Source: an uncultured Eubacterium sp. | GTDB taxonomy: Bacteria; Bacillota; Clostridia; Lachnospirales; Lachnospiraceae | Length of the DNA stretch: 18,018 nt | Direction: 5' to 3' | NCBI GenBank assembly: GCA_905236225.1 | Contig: CAJOPM010000173.1 | Span: forward strand, 1-18,018 | Shown here: positions 1 to 8,126 of the stretch, piece by piece | How the letters are laid out: every line of letters starts with the position of its first letter | Numbering within the stretch: position 1 is the first letter of the stretch | Translations under genes and position numbers: made by a program | Notes under the pieces: model-generated | Databases searched by the model: none | What the model was told of the DNA's origin: nothing | What the model saw: the letters and a program-made list of their open reading frames with translations, nothing else

Positions 1-1040
1 TCAAGCTCTTCGGATGGTGACATATCCATTGTATCTGCAACGTTTTTGATGATGACACTAACCTTGGCAAGATCTCTAACCATAGAAGATACAACCAATA
101 TGGTGATGATTGCCATCGCTGCTGCAACGATGATACACATAATAATAACTGTATGTGATAGTTTACTCGTAGATGAATAAATTTCATCTGTACTGTCGAG
201 TACGCAAATCAATATATTAAATTCGGGAACTGAGTTATAGAACAACTCGTTTCCTTCTCCCGTATCAGAGCCGTTGATTATTTCTTCGGTTTCAGCTGCC
301 TGTTCTGTAAGAGTTATAAGAGCATCATCATCAACTTCTTGTCCGATTAATGTCTCATCGGGATTGTAGATAAATGTCTTGGCATTGGTATCGATCATAA
401 GCAGCTGTGCATTGCTAAGCCCATGGAATTCAAGAGAGCTTACTGCCTCTAAGAAACCTGTTGCTGTAAGTCCGCATCCAACATAGCCTATTGCATTGCC
501 ATCATCATCAAATACTGCGCAGTAGGTAACTAAAACCTGCTGACCTGTTGAGGCTGATGTTTTGATACCGTAGAAGGTTGGAAGACCTGAATCAATAGAT
601 GGCTGAAGAATTGATGCTACATAATCTTCCTGTTCTGCCGGGTCTTCTTTAACGAATGTATTAACAGCATCAGGATTTGAGTGAACTATCTGGCAGGTAT
701 CTAAAGTGTCGATAAACATACCTTCAAGATATTCATAATCTGCAGCAAGTCTGTCGACATAAGCCTGCGCCTTAGCGTAATTCTCCGGAGTGTTGTCCTC
801 AAGTACATCTCTTGCCTCGTCACTTCTTGCAAGCACTAAAAGTTTATTCTCGATTCCCGTGATATAGTCATCGATAATCTGTGCACGTGCTTCAGTGGCC
901 TCTCTCATACGCATCTCTGTTACATCTGCCATCGCATTGGTAGCCATGCGGTTTGTAAGGAATGCTAAAATTACCAAACATACTGCAAGTACAGCAACCA
1001 CGATGATAGAAATCTTAGTAGCTAGTTTAGCGTTTTTCAT
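1..1040 (-). CDS. Methyl-accepting chemotaxis protein, dCache sensor (partial, 5' part only)
   Basis: This is a transmembrane chemoreceptor that senses a small extracellular ligand and signals to CheA. It is read on the minus strand from an ATG at 1040 and stays open to the left edge, giving about 346 residues. Visible parts are an N-terminal membrane segment (about 8-29, following MKNAKLATKIS), an extracytoplasmic region of about 265 residues, a second membrane segment (about 297-320, rich in Ile, Val and Ala) and the start of a HAMP-like helix. The extracytoplasmic part fits a double Cache fold, with strands such as YEYLEGMFID, VLVTYCAVFDDDG, GYVGCGL and FNILICVLD. The usual proline just after the second membrane segment of HAMP domains is not seen. 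The coiled-coil signalling domain lies beyond the window. The start is supported by AGGGGGAG six nt upstream (1047-1054 on the plus strand). The gene diverges from the MMPL gene. The ligand cannot be told from the sequence. Confidence 0.9.
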   Translation of the reverse strand, partial: MKNAKLATKISIIVVAVLAVCLVILAFLTNRMATNAMADVTEMRMREATEARAQIIDDYITGIENKLLVLARSDEARDVLEDNTPENYAKAQAYVDRLAADYEYLEGMFIDTLDTCQIVHSNPDAVNTFVKEDPAEQEDYVASILQPSIDSGLPTFYGIKTSASTGQQVLVTYCAVFDDDGNAIGYVGCGLTATGFLEAVSSLEFHGLSNAQLLMIDTNAKTFIYNPDETLIGQEVDDDALITLTEQAAETEEIINGSDTGEGNELFYNSVPEFNILICVLDSTDEIYSSTSKLSHTVIIMCIIVAAAMAIITILVVSSMVRDLAKVSVIIKNVADTMDMSPSEEL

Positions 1041-1091
1041 TGGTTACTCCCCCTTTTGTAAAAATATAATGTGATTGAGGTTAAACTATTG

Positions 1092-1115
1092 CGTCAACTG
1101 TTAATATTTTATCGC
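1092..1115 (-). promoter_or_regulatory. Candidate sigma-28 (SigD/FliA-type) promoter for the chemoreceptor; -10-like box at 1108-1115
   Basis: Read on the minus strand, positions 1115-1108 give GCGATAAA, close to the -10 element of motility sigma factors (GCCGATAA in enterics, CCGATAT in Bacillus). About 14-15 nt further upstream (to about 1134) is an A-rich GAAAA, a poor match to the TAAA -35 box. The box lies about 68 nt before the ATG at 1040. Chemoreceptor genes are often driven by this sigma factor, so the context fits. A TTGACG at about 1090-1095 on the same strand has no well-placed housekeeping -10. Confidence 0.35.
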
Positions 1116-1200
1116 ATTACATATGGCTTTTTCAAGCTTTTTTGGGTGAAAATAAATATATTATAGTGTAAAATAGAATTTAACATTTTGCGCTATGCAT

Positions 1201-1208
1201 AGAGGGGA
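1201..1208 (+). promoter_or_regulatory. Ribosome binding site that decides the MMPL start (TTG at 1216)
   Basis: AGAGGGGA sits seven nt before an in-frame TTG at 1216, a normal spacing. The upstream ATG at 1195 is preceded by AT-rich sequence with no Shine-Dalgarno match, and this ribosome binding site would lie inside its coding region. The TTG is therefore the better start, giving MKKTADFIVEKNK at the N-terminus. Confidence 0.7.
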
Positions 1209-1215
1209 TTTTGAA

Positions 1216-4200
1216 TTGAAAAAAACAGCAGATTTTATAGTAGAAAAAAACAAGATAATAATGCTTGTAATTATAGCGATTACTGTATTTTGCGCACTTC
1301 TTATCCCAAAGGTTGAGGTTATAACGGATATGGCGAAGTATCTTCCGAATTCTTCTTCCATGAAGCAGGGACTTGATATTATGGATGAGGAGTTTGACGC
1401 CGAGGCAGATAAGACGATAAGAGTAATGTTTACAGACCTTAAGTCTGATCAAAAACTTGAGATTAAGGAAGAACTCGAGAAGATAGAGTATGTCGATCGC
1501 GTGGACTATGATGAGGATGATGAGGATTACAATAAAGATAAATACACCAAATATGTGGTATATACGCAGTACGACTACGGCTCGGATGAAGAAAATGCCA
1601 TAGAGGCGGCAATTGATAGCGATTTTAAATACAATGATATGGTCTATCTAAATGATTCCGATAATACCACGCTTCCGGTATTGGGACTTTCAATCGCATT
1701 CATTGTATTGTTTGCGGTTTTATTTGCAATGAGCGGATCTTACATAGAGCCTATACTTTTTGTTTTTACTATAGGTCTTGCCATAGTGATTAATCTTGGG
1801 ACCAATATTTTTATTGGAAGCGTATCACAGACTACGTTTGCAATAGCTGCAATTCTTCAGATGGTTCTGTCTATGGATTATTCGGTTATACTTATGAACA
1901 GGTATCGTCAAAAGATGTGGAAAATACCTGAAGGCGCAGATAAAAAGGCTGCAATGAAACCGGCAATGAAAAAAGCATGGGTAGAGAGCTTTTCATCTGT
2001 GTGGGGCAGTTCTCTTACGACTGTAGTAGGTCTGCTTATGTTATGCTTTATGCGCTTTAAAATCGGAGCGGATATGGGAATAGTGCTTGCAAAAGGTGTG
2101 TTTATCAGTGTTTTATGCGTGCTGTTCTTTTTGCCCGGCCTTATATTGATGTGTGGCAAACTTTTGGAAAAGTTTAGAAAACGTGTTTTGACCATACCGA
2201 CCGGTATTTTGGGCAAGGCGGCATTTAAGGGAAGAGTGCCACTTAGCCTGGTGTTTTTAGGGGTTTTTGTTCTGGCATTTTTCGGACAAAGAATGACGGA
2301 TATAGGATTTGGTATATATAAAGAAGATCCGATAGCGGATGTTTTTCCGGAAAAAGAGACGGTTGTAATGCTCTATGATAACGATGACGAAGAGGCGGCC
2401 ACACAGATAGCGTATGATCTTGAGGATAATTCATATGTAGACGAGACTATGAATTATACGAAGACGCTGCATGATGACAAAAGTGTATTTGATATGGTCA
2501 GCGCCCTTGATGAATTCGGCGCGGATGATTACGAAGGCGATTATGAGCTCGATGAAGATACCCTTCGTATGATTTATTATGATTATTATACAGACGGAAA
2601 AATTTATGATATGTCGATGTCACAGTTTTTGACTTTCCTGGCAGATGATGTGATTACAAATGAGAATATGTCATCTAGGATGTCCGATGAGGTCAAAGAG
2701 TCTGCCAGTGATATGAAAAAGTTTGCAAATGCAAAAGATCTTACCAAAAAGAGAAATATAGAATCGCTGGCTGAATTTCTTGATATAGATAAAGAAGATG
2801 TTTCGGATCTGATGCTTTATTATGTGATAGAAAACGGAAGCGAGGATGAGGGAACTCTTAGTATAGAAGATTTCTTAGGGTTTGTTATAGATGAAGTATC
2901 AACAAATGAAAGATATAAAGACCAATTTGATGATGAGACTGTTAAGCAGCTGAAAAGGCTTAGAAAGATAGTTGCGATGCCGCAGGTTTCAGAGGATAAG
3001 ACGTATGCTAGGTCAGCGCAGAGTCTTGAAATGGATGAGGCAGATATGAAGCTTTTGTATGCATATTATTTGTCAAACAGCAGCGATTATGAGCCCTCTG
3101 ATATGACTGTGGAAGATTTTGTGAGCTATATAATTAAAATATCTTCTAAGGAACCGTTTTCATCAGAATTTTCCAAGGCGCAGATTAAGCAGCTAAAAAG
3201 CCTTAAGTCATATACTAAGAAGTCTTATATTACAAAAAAACGCTCGGCAAAAAACATGGCATCTGCGATGGGAATGGATGCCTCGCAGGTTAAGATGATT
3301 TACAGTCTTTACTATGTTCAGGATGTAAGCTCTAAAAAGATGACTTTGTCACAATTTAGCTCATACCTTGTAAGCGATATTATGAATAATGAACTGTTTT
3401 CATCATCTATGAGCAGCTCTGATAAGGAAAGTATAAATCAATTAAACAGTATTATATCAATAGCTGCCTCGAATCAGAAGCTATCGGCAGCGGAACTGGC
3501 ACAGGTTTTGAGTATGGATGAGGATAGCGTTGCCGGACTGATCAGTTATTATAACGCAGTTTATCAAAAAGAGGCATCAAAGCTTACACTATCTGAATTC
3601 ACATCGTTTTTATCAGATGTTGTTATGAAAGATGAGAACTATTCATCGATGTTTACCTCATCGCAAGCAGCATCAATCATACAGCTTAATACAATAGCTC
3701 TTATGGCCTCGTCTAATCAGAAGCTGACATATAATCAGATTTGTGAAGTGTTTTCAATGGATGCGGATGAGTGCAAACTAATATATAGATTATACTTTGG
3801 ATCAAAAACCTCAGGCAAGAAGATGAGCATCTATCAGATGGCGGATTTTATCTTAAATGATTTGGCAAATGATTCTATGATGTCTTCGGGGTTTGACAAA
3901 GATACCATTAGTAACTTAAAAACCCTAAAAGGCATTATGGATGCTGCAAAAAGTGGCAAGAAGCTCGCCTATGCGAAAATGGCTTCGCTGCTTTCCATGG
4001 AAAAAGCACAAGCTAAGATGATTTATACCCTTTATGCATCAGACGAGGGAAAGATAGAGTCGCAGAAGCTTAGTCTTAAGCAGATTCTTGATTTTATCAT
4101 AAAGAATCGCAGTATTTTTGAATCATCTATGAGCGGGGATGATTTTAAGAATCTGAAAATGCTAAGCAAACTGGTTGATGCAGCTATCAGCAATAAAGCA

Positions 4201-5385
4201 CTTAGCGCATATGAATTATCCGAAATATTAGATATGGATGAAGAGGATATTAAGAGCCTTTATTTGTTCTATATCAAAGAGCATGGAGACACCTCCTTAT
4301 GGAAGATGTCTGTGGCGGACATGATTGTATTTATTGAAGATAAGGTTTTAGCTGATGAAGAATATGCAGATCTTATAGATAAGGATGAGGCAGAGGATAT
4401 TCATAAGGGCAGGATTATTGTAGATAGCGTAGTATCCGGTAAGAAATATTCGCCGACACAACTTCAAAAATTATTTTCCAAATTGTCGGATGAAGAAATG
4501 AGCGCTAAAGAAATAGAGCTTTTATATCTCTTTTACGATAGCACCATATACAGTGATAAGAGCTGGACAATGAATATTATATCTCTTATGGATTATCTGG
4601 CAGAGGATATGATAGTAGATGATCGTTTTGATGAATATATAGATGACGATGCTAAAGATGATATTAAGGAAATGAGAGATGAGCTCATAGATGGCGTCAA
4701 TCAGATACGAGGAGAAAATTATTCGAGATTGATTATTACAACAACTCTTCCCCAGGAAGGAGAGGCGGTAGACACATTTTATGAGAACCTTAAAAAACGG
4801 GCGGATAGTGACATAAAAGGAAACTATTATTTAATAGGTTCTACTGCAATGAATTATGAAATGGGGCAGACTTTCCATAATGAATATCTTCTTATTAGTA
4901 TACTGACTGCTATTGCAATATTTGCAGTTGTTGCATTTACTTTTAAATCACTTATGGTGCCGCTGCTTTTGGTGCTTATTGTGCAGTGCGGAGTGTTCAT
5001 TACGGTTTCTGTGGTAGGCCTTCAGGGGTACAGTATTTACTATTTGGCGCTGCTTATTGTGCAGAGTATTTTGATGGGTGCGACAATCGACTATGGAATA
5101 TTGTTTAGTACCTATTACAGAGAAGGCAGGAAAAAATACGACAGGTTATTATCTCTTAAAAATGCGTATGCGGGAAGTATGCACACCATATTGACATCGG
5201 GTCTTATAATGGTCTTAGCAACGGCAGTACTCTCGTTCCTTTACGGAGAAGAGTCAGTAGAGCAGATATGCAGGACTATTTCAATTGGAGCGCTTAGCGC
5301 AATAATACTAATTGTTACTTTATTACCTGCGCTCCTTGCTCTACTTGATAGATTCGTAGTAGGAAAGAGTGGGCATAAGGAATAA
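1216..5385 (+). CDS. MMPL/RND-family transporter with giant repeat-bearing loop
   Basis: This is an inner-membrane permease of the MMPL (YdfJ-like) branch of the RND superfamily, which moves lipids or other hydrophobic cargo using the proton gradient. It has 1389 residues from TTG 1216, or 1396 from ATG 1195; numbering here is from the ATG. The topology is the family's duplicated plan: TM1 about 19-38, a first outer loop about 40-160, TM2-6 about 162-320, TM7 about 352-370, a second outer loop about 371-1220, and TM8-12 about 1222-1385. Both halves carry the MMPL Asp-Tyr proton-relay pair in TM4 and TM10: D228-Y229 in LSMDYSVILMNRYR and D1299-Y1300 in MGATIDYGILFSTYYR. The first loop is ordinary, but the second is roughly four times the usual size and is filled by nine tandem repeats (listed separately). 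The next gene follows 11 nt downstream and is probably co-transcribed. No convincing -35/-10 pair was found upstream; TATTAT (1159-1164) and TAAAAT (1169-1174) are loose -10 candidates. The cargo is unknown. Confidence 0.92.
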   Translation: MKKTADFIVEKNKIIMLVIIAITVFCALLIPKVEVITDMAKYLPNSSSMKQGLDIMDEEFDAEADKTIRVMFTDLKSDQKLEIKEELEKIEYVDRVDYDEDDEDYNKDKYTKYVVYTQYDYGSDEENAIEAAIDSDFKYNDMVYLNDSDNTTLPVLGLSIAFIVLFAVLFAMSGSYIEPILFVFTIGLAIVINLGTNIFIGSVSQTTFAIAAILQMVLSMDYSVILMNRYRQKMWKIPEGADKKAAMKPAMKKAWVESFSSVWGSSLTTVVGLLMLCFMRFKIGADMGIVLAKGVFISVLCVLFFLPGLILMCGKLLEKFRKRVLTIPTGILGKAAFKGRVPLSLVFLGVFVLAFFGQRMTDIGFGIYKEDPIADVFPEKETVVMLYDNDDEEAATQIAYDLEDNSYVDETMNYTKTLHDDKSVFDMVSALDEFGADDYEGDYELDEDTLRMIYYDYYTDGKIYDMSMSQFLTFLADDVITNENMSSRMSDEVKESASDMKKFANAKDLTKKRNIESLAEFLDIDKEDVSDLMLYYVIENGSEDEGTLSIEDFLGFVIDEVSTNERYKDQFDDETVKQLKRLRKIVAMPQVSEDKTYARSAQSLEMDEADMKLLYAYYLSNSSDYEPSDMTVEDFVSYIIKISSKEPFSSEFSKAQIKQLKSLKSYTKKSYITKKRSAKNMASAMGMDASQVKMIYSLYYVQDVSSKKMTLSQFSSYLVSDIMNNELFSSSMSSSDKESINQLNSIISIAASNQKLSAAELAQVLSMDEDSVAGLISYYNAVYQKEASKLTLSEFTSFLSDVVMKDENYSSMFTSSQAASIIQLNTIALMASSNQKLTYNQICEVFSMDADECKLIYRLYFGSKTSGKKMSIYQMADFILNDLANDSMMSSGFDKDTISNLKTLKGIMDAAKSGKKLAYAKMASLLSMEKAQAKMIYTLYASDEGKIESQKLSLKQILDFIIKNRSIFESSMSGDDFKNLKMLSKLVDAAISNKALSAYELSEILDMDEEDIKSLYLFYIKEHGDTSLWKMSVADMIVFIEDKVLADEEYADLIDKDEAEDIHKGRIIVDSVVSGKKYSPTQLQKLFSKLSDEEMSAKEIELLYLFYDSTIYSDKSWTMNIISLMDYLAEDMIVDDRFDEYIDDDAKDDIKEMRDELIDGVNQIRGENYSRLIITTTLPQEGEAVDTFYENLKKRADSDIKGNYYLIGSTAMNYEMGQTFHNEYLLISILTAIAIFAVVAFTFKSLMVPLLLVLIVQCGVFITVSVVGLQGYSIYYLALLIVQSILMGATIDYGILFSTYYREGRKKYDRLLSLKNAYAGSMHTILTSGLIMVLATAVLSFLYGEESVEQICRTISIGALSAIILIVTLLPALLALLDRFVVGKSGHKE
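2545..4734 (+). repeat. Nine tandem ~80-residue helical repeats in the MMPL outer loop
   Basis: Repeats were aligned on the shared L/I-Y anchor. Units begin near residues 451, 530, 612, 693, 773, 854, 934, 1013 and 1101 (ATG numbering) and end near 1180. Spacings are 79, 82, 81, 80, 81, 80, 79 and 88. Each unit has the pattern [S/D/E]-M-D-E-x(4)-K-x-[L/I]-Y-x-[L/Y]-Y, a variable polar linker, K-[M/L]-[T/S]-[L/V]-x-[Q/D/E]-[F/M]-x-x-[F/Y]-[I/L], a stretch with paired aromatic and Ser residues (FSSSM, YSSMF, MMSSGF), a QLNSI-like helix, and a closing K-L-[S/T]-x-x-E-[L/I]-x-x-[V/I]-L helix. They look wholly alpha-helical. Protein-level similarity is clear but the DNA has diverged, so the expansion is old and not a recent slippage tract. 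I do not recognise a named domain. Confidence 0.85.
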
Positions 5386-5391
5386 AGGAGG
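5384..5391 (+). promoter_or_regulatory. Strong ribosome binding site overlapping the MMPL stop
   Basis: AAAGGAGG begins within the TAA stop (5383-5385) of the permease gene and lies five nt before the ATG at 5397. With only 11 nt between the genes and no room for a terminator, this supports translation from a shared mRNA. Confidence 0.8.
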
Positions 5392-5396
5392 AACAG

Positions 5397-7991
5397 ATGA
5401 ATTTAACATTTTTAAAAAGAACTCTGGCCATAGTATGCGCCGGGGCACTTGCACTAAGCCTGGCAAGAGGTGCAGATATCAGCACTCAGGCAGCAACAAC
5501 TAAGGTTGTTACAAAAAAATACACAATATCCAAGAAAGCAGGAACTTATAATAAAAGCGTAAATGTTAAAGTAAAGGCAAAGAAGGGCTATAAGGTTTAT
5601 TATGCAAAGCAAAATGCCGCTTTGTCTAAGAAAAATGTGATTAAAAGTAAGAAAGTAAAAAGTTTTACTTTTAAGAAGACCACCAAGCTTAAGATATTTG
5701 CTGTAAAATCCTCTAAAAAAGTTACGGCAAAATATCTAAAAAGCAAAAAGGTACAAAAAAACACCAAGACTTACAAATATACAATTAAGTCTGATTCGTC
5801 TGAACAAAGCGATGAGGATGAAGCAGAGCAAGAGACTGTAGCCGTAGAGGATTCACAACTTATTGACCTTTCAAACGTAGACTCCATTAATAATTCTGCA
5901 GTCAGCATCCAGGAGACATCGGGCATTACATGCGTAGATATTGCAGCAGCAGGTAATTACACGATTACCGGAGGAAGTGCATCTAACCCTGTAAAGGGAG
6001 TGTGTATAACAGTAAATGAAGCAAATGCATCTTTTTCTGATGCGATATATTTGCTGTTGGATAATTTGTATATAGACAATAGCTCATATACATCAGACCT
6101 TCCGGCTATTACTATAAACGGAGATGATATGAGCGCATATATTGTGCTTTTTGGGGACAGCAGTATCAAGGGTTGCGGTGCATATTTATCTGCCCCGGCG
6201 TCAGCACTTATATATGCTTCTTCAAAGAGCAGCATAATAACCTTGGCTGCTTCATCTGAAGATACGGATGCGACGCTTACGCTTAGCGATGCGATGTCAT
6301 CGACTGCTGATTTTGGCTCTAATGATCCGTCAGATGGAATTGCCTCAAAGGGTGGTCTTAAGATAAGTAGCGGAACATTAACTATTAATTCCAACGGAGA
6401 ATGTCTAAAGGGTACAAACAAAGGAGTGAGCATCAGTGGCGGTACTCTTTTGCTGTCATCATCTCTTGGAGGAGCTATTAAATCCAAGTCAAGTGATGTT
6501 ACGATATCAGGGGGCACTATTAAGACTGTATCGACAGCTGATGACGCCATCAATGCTAAGAGTGCTACAGCTTCCATATCCGGCGGAACGATAGATATTA
6601 ATGAGTGTGAGGGTGATGGAATTCAGGCTGAGAATGTTGATATCTCAGGTGGAGATATTGATATAGAAACTACATATGAATATGCAGGAGAAACCTTCTA
6701 TACATCATCTAAAAATACGCTTACGGAAAGTGGTAGTACCAAGACTGAAACCGTAAAATATGATACCGGAAGTCATAAGGGAATCAAAGGCGGCACAAAA
6801 GAGTGCACATACTCGTATGATTCCGTAGAGTCGGGCAGCGATTATACAGCAGGACAGACATATTCACAGAGCGCATCCGGAGGTATTACTATAAGCGGCG
6901 GAACCATAGATATTGATACAACAAAAAGCGGACTTAAAGCAAACAGTGCCACATCTTCTGATACAACTTTAGAAGCTACGGGAACGGGTGTTTATATAAT
7001 AGGAGGCCCGGACGATGGAATTCACAGCAATAACACGCTTGATATATCAGGGGGTACAATAACAGTGGCAGCCGCAGATGATGCCGTAACAAGCGCAGAT
7101 ACTCTTAATATTACAAAAGATGCAGATGTTACAGTAACGACTGCATATGAAGGAGTAGAAGGCGGCACTATCGTGATAGGAAGCGGCTCTGATTCGCCAT
7201 CCGTTAAGGTATATACAAACGATGACGGAATCAATGCATCTTCAAAAACGACCGTATATCAGTATGCTGATGAAGATGAAGAACAGTATGTAAAGACAAC
7301 AACAACCAAATCAAACAATACCCTTACGATAAAGTCGGGATATGTAAATGTGACAATAGGAGATGATAAATCTCATTCGATTGCTCTTCAAAATGATACT
7401 TCGACAGTAAATGTTTCATATACCTCAGATGGGGATGGAATCGATTGTAACGGTTCTTTGAATATCACAGGAGGAGACGTTGTTGTATGGGGAGCAACCT
7501 CAAATGACAATGCACCAATAGATGTTGATAATAACTTTGTGCTTGGCTCGGGAGCAAGTGTATTGGCGGTCGGCGTAAACGGAATGAATGAAGGGACTCC
7601 TACAACTGCAAACCAGGCTTATGTAGTGGCAGGTGGATCATCAGCAATGGGTGGGGATCGGCCTTCCGGAGATTTTGGCGGGCGTATGAGCTCCTCTGCG
7701 CTGCTGAACGGACCTGGTGGTGATAATAATACATCGTCATCTTTAAGTATCTCAAGTGGAAGCGCATTTGCAATCACCGGCTCGTCAGAGGTTTTGGTTG
7801 CGGCGAAGGCATTTAAGAATCTTACATATGTATTCTACTCATCGCCTAAACTTTCATCATCCGGCTCATACAGCCTTGTAAGTGGAGGGAGCGTATCCGA
7901 TGTTGCCTCTGGCTATGCATATGATGCAAGATATAATACATATACCGCATCAGGGGCGGATGAGACAGTATCACTCAGTGTGACGAATTAA
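5397..7991 (+). CDS. Secreted Cthe_2159-like beta-helix carbohydrate-binding-type protein
   Basis: This is a predicted cell-surface or secreted protein of 864 residues. A signal peptide occupies about residues 1-31 (basic NLTFLKR start, hydrophobic core, likely cleavage near ISTQA-A). Residues about 35-130 form a very lysine-rich beta domain, GTYNKSVNVKVKAKKGYKVYY onward, which resembles the chitobiase/HexA C-terminal type of Ig-like domain. An acidic linker (SEQSDEDEAEQE) follows. From about 155 to 720 there is a right-handed beta-helix type repeat, with ISGGTI-like rungs (ISGGTLLL, ISGGTIKT, ISGGTIDI, ISGGDIDI, ISGGTITV) and acidic turns such as GDGIQ, DDGIH, DDGIN and GDGID. These are the hallmarks of the Cthe_2159 family, whose founding member is a calcium-containing cellulose and pectin-binding protein. 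A Ser/Gly-rich C-terminal beta region ends without an LPxTG signal, an SLH domain or a membrane anchor, so attachment, if any, is non-covalent. Catalytic function is not evident. It is tightly linked to the MMPL gene. Confidence 0.85.
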   Translation: MNLTFLKRTLAIVCAGALALSLARGADISTQAATTKVVTKKYTISKKAGTYNKSVNVKVKAKKGYKVYYAKQNAALSKKNVIKSKKVKSFTFKKTTKLKIFAVKSSKKVTAKYLKSKKVQKNTKTYKYTIKSDSSEQSDEDEAEQETVAVEDSQLIDLSNVDSINNSAVSIQETSGITCVDIAAAGNYTITGGSASNPVKGVCITVNEANASFSDAIYLLLDNLYIDNSSYTSDLPAITINGDDMSAYIVLFGDSSIKGCGAYLSAPASALIYASSKSSIITLAASSEDTDATLTLSDAMSSTADFGSNDPSDGIASKGGLKISSGTLTINSNGECLKGTNKGVSISGGTLLLSSSLGGAIKSKSSDVTISGGTIKTVSTADDAINAKSATASISGGTIDINECEGDGIQAENVDISGGDIDIETTYEYAGETFYTSSKNTLTESGSTKTETVKYDTGSHKGIKGGTKECTYSYDSVESGSDYTAGQTYSQSASGGITISGGTIDIDTTKSGLKANSATSSDTTLEATGTGVYIIGGPDDGIHSNNTLDISGGTITVAAADDAVTSADTLNITKDADVTVTTAYEGVEGGTIVIGSGSDSPSVKVYTNDDGINASSKTTVYQYADEDEEQYVKTTTTKSNNTLTIKSGYVNVTIGDDKSHSIALQNDTSTVNVSYTSDGDGIDCNGSLNITGGDVVVWGATSNDNAPIDVDNNFVLGSGASVLAVGVNGMNEGTPTTANQAYVVAGGSSAMGGDRPSGDFGGRMSSSALLNGPGGDNNTSSSLSISSGSAFAITGSSEVLVAAKAFKNLTYVFYSSPKLSSSGSYSLVSGGSVSDVASGYAYDARYNTYTASGADETVSLSVTN

Positions 7992-8008
7992 ACGATTTAT
8001 GTGTACCC

Positions 8009-8039
8009 AAAGGGCTGCCGGCAGTTGCCGACAGCCCTT
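8009..8039 (+). terminator. Hairpin terminator after the beta-helix gene
   Basis: AAGGGCTGCCGGCA pairs with TGCCGACAGCCCTT, 14 positions with one mismatch, around a very small loop. It starts 17 nt after the stop. A run of T does not follow (ACGTTAATAT), so it is a weak intrinsic terminator or an mRNA 3'-end stabiliser. It separates this unit from the hydratase unit. Confidence 0.65.
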
Positions 8040-8060
8040 ACGTTAATATATGGTTGCGGA

Positions 8061-8088
8061 TTGTGTTATAAAAGTTGTATGATATTAT
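8061..8088 (+). promoter_or_regulatory. Promoter of the hydratase operon (extended -10)
   Basis: A -35-like TTGTGT (8061-8066) is followed after 16 nt by TATTAT (8083-8088), preceded by TGA, which makes an extended -10. An overlapping alternative pairs TTGCGG (8054-8059) with TATGAT (8078-8083) at 18 nt. Either would start RNA about 30 nt before the GAGGAGGAA ribosome binding site at 8112-8120. Confidence 0.55.
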
Positions 8089-8126
8089 AGAATGTAAATT
8101 TTTAGCCCTACGAGGAGGAATTATAA

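Noticed and set aside
1195..1215. ATG 1195 as the start of the MMPL protein
   Set aside because: There is no ribosome binding site before it. AGAGGGGA lies inside the proposed coding stretch and is well placed for TTG 1216.
2545..4734. Calcium-binding EF-hand or dockerin repeats in the MMPL loop
   Set aside because: The units have acidic residues and helix pairs, but the spaced DxDxDG loop of EF-hands and dockerins is absent.
5957..6577. 206-residue open frame on the minus strand inside the beta-helix gene
   Set aside because: It is a shadow of a Ser/Thr/Ile-rich coding region. It has no plausible domain or ribosome binding site, and the plus-strand gene is well supported.
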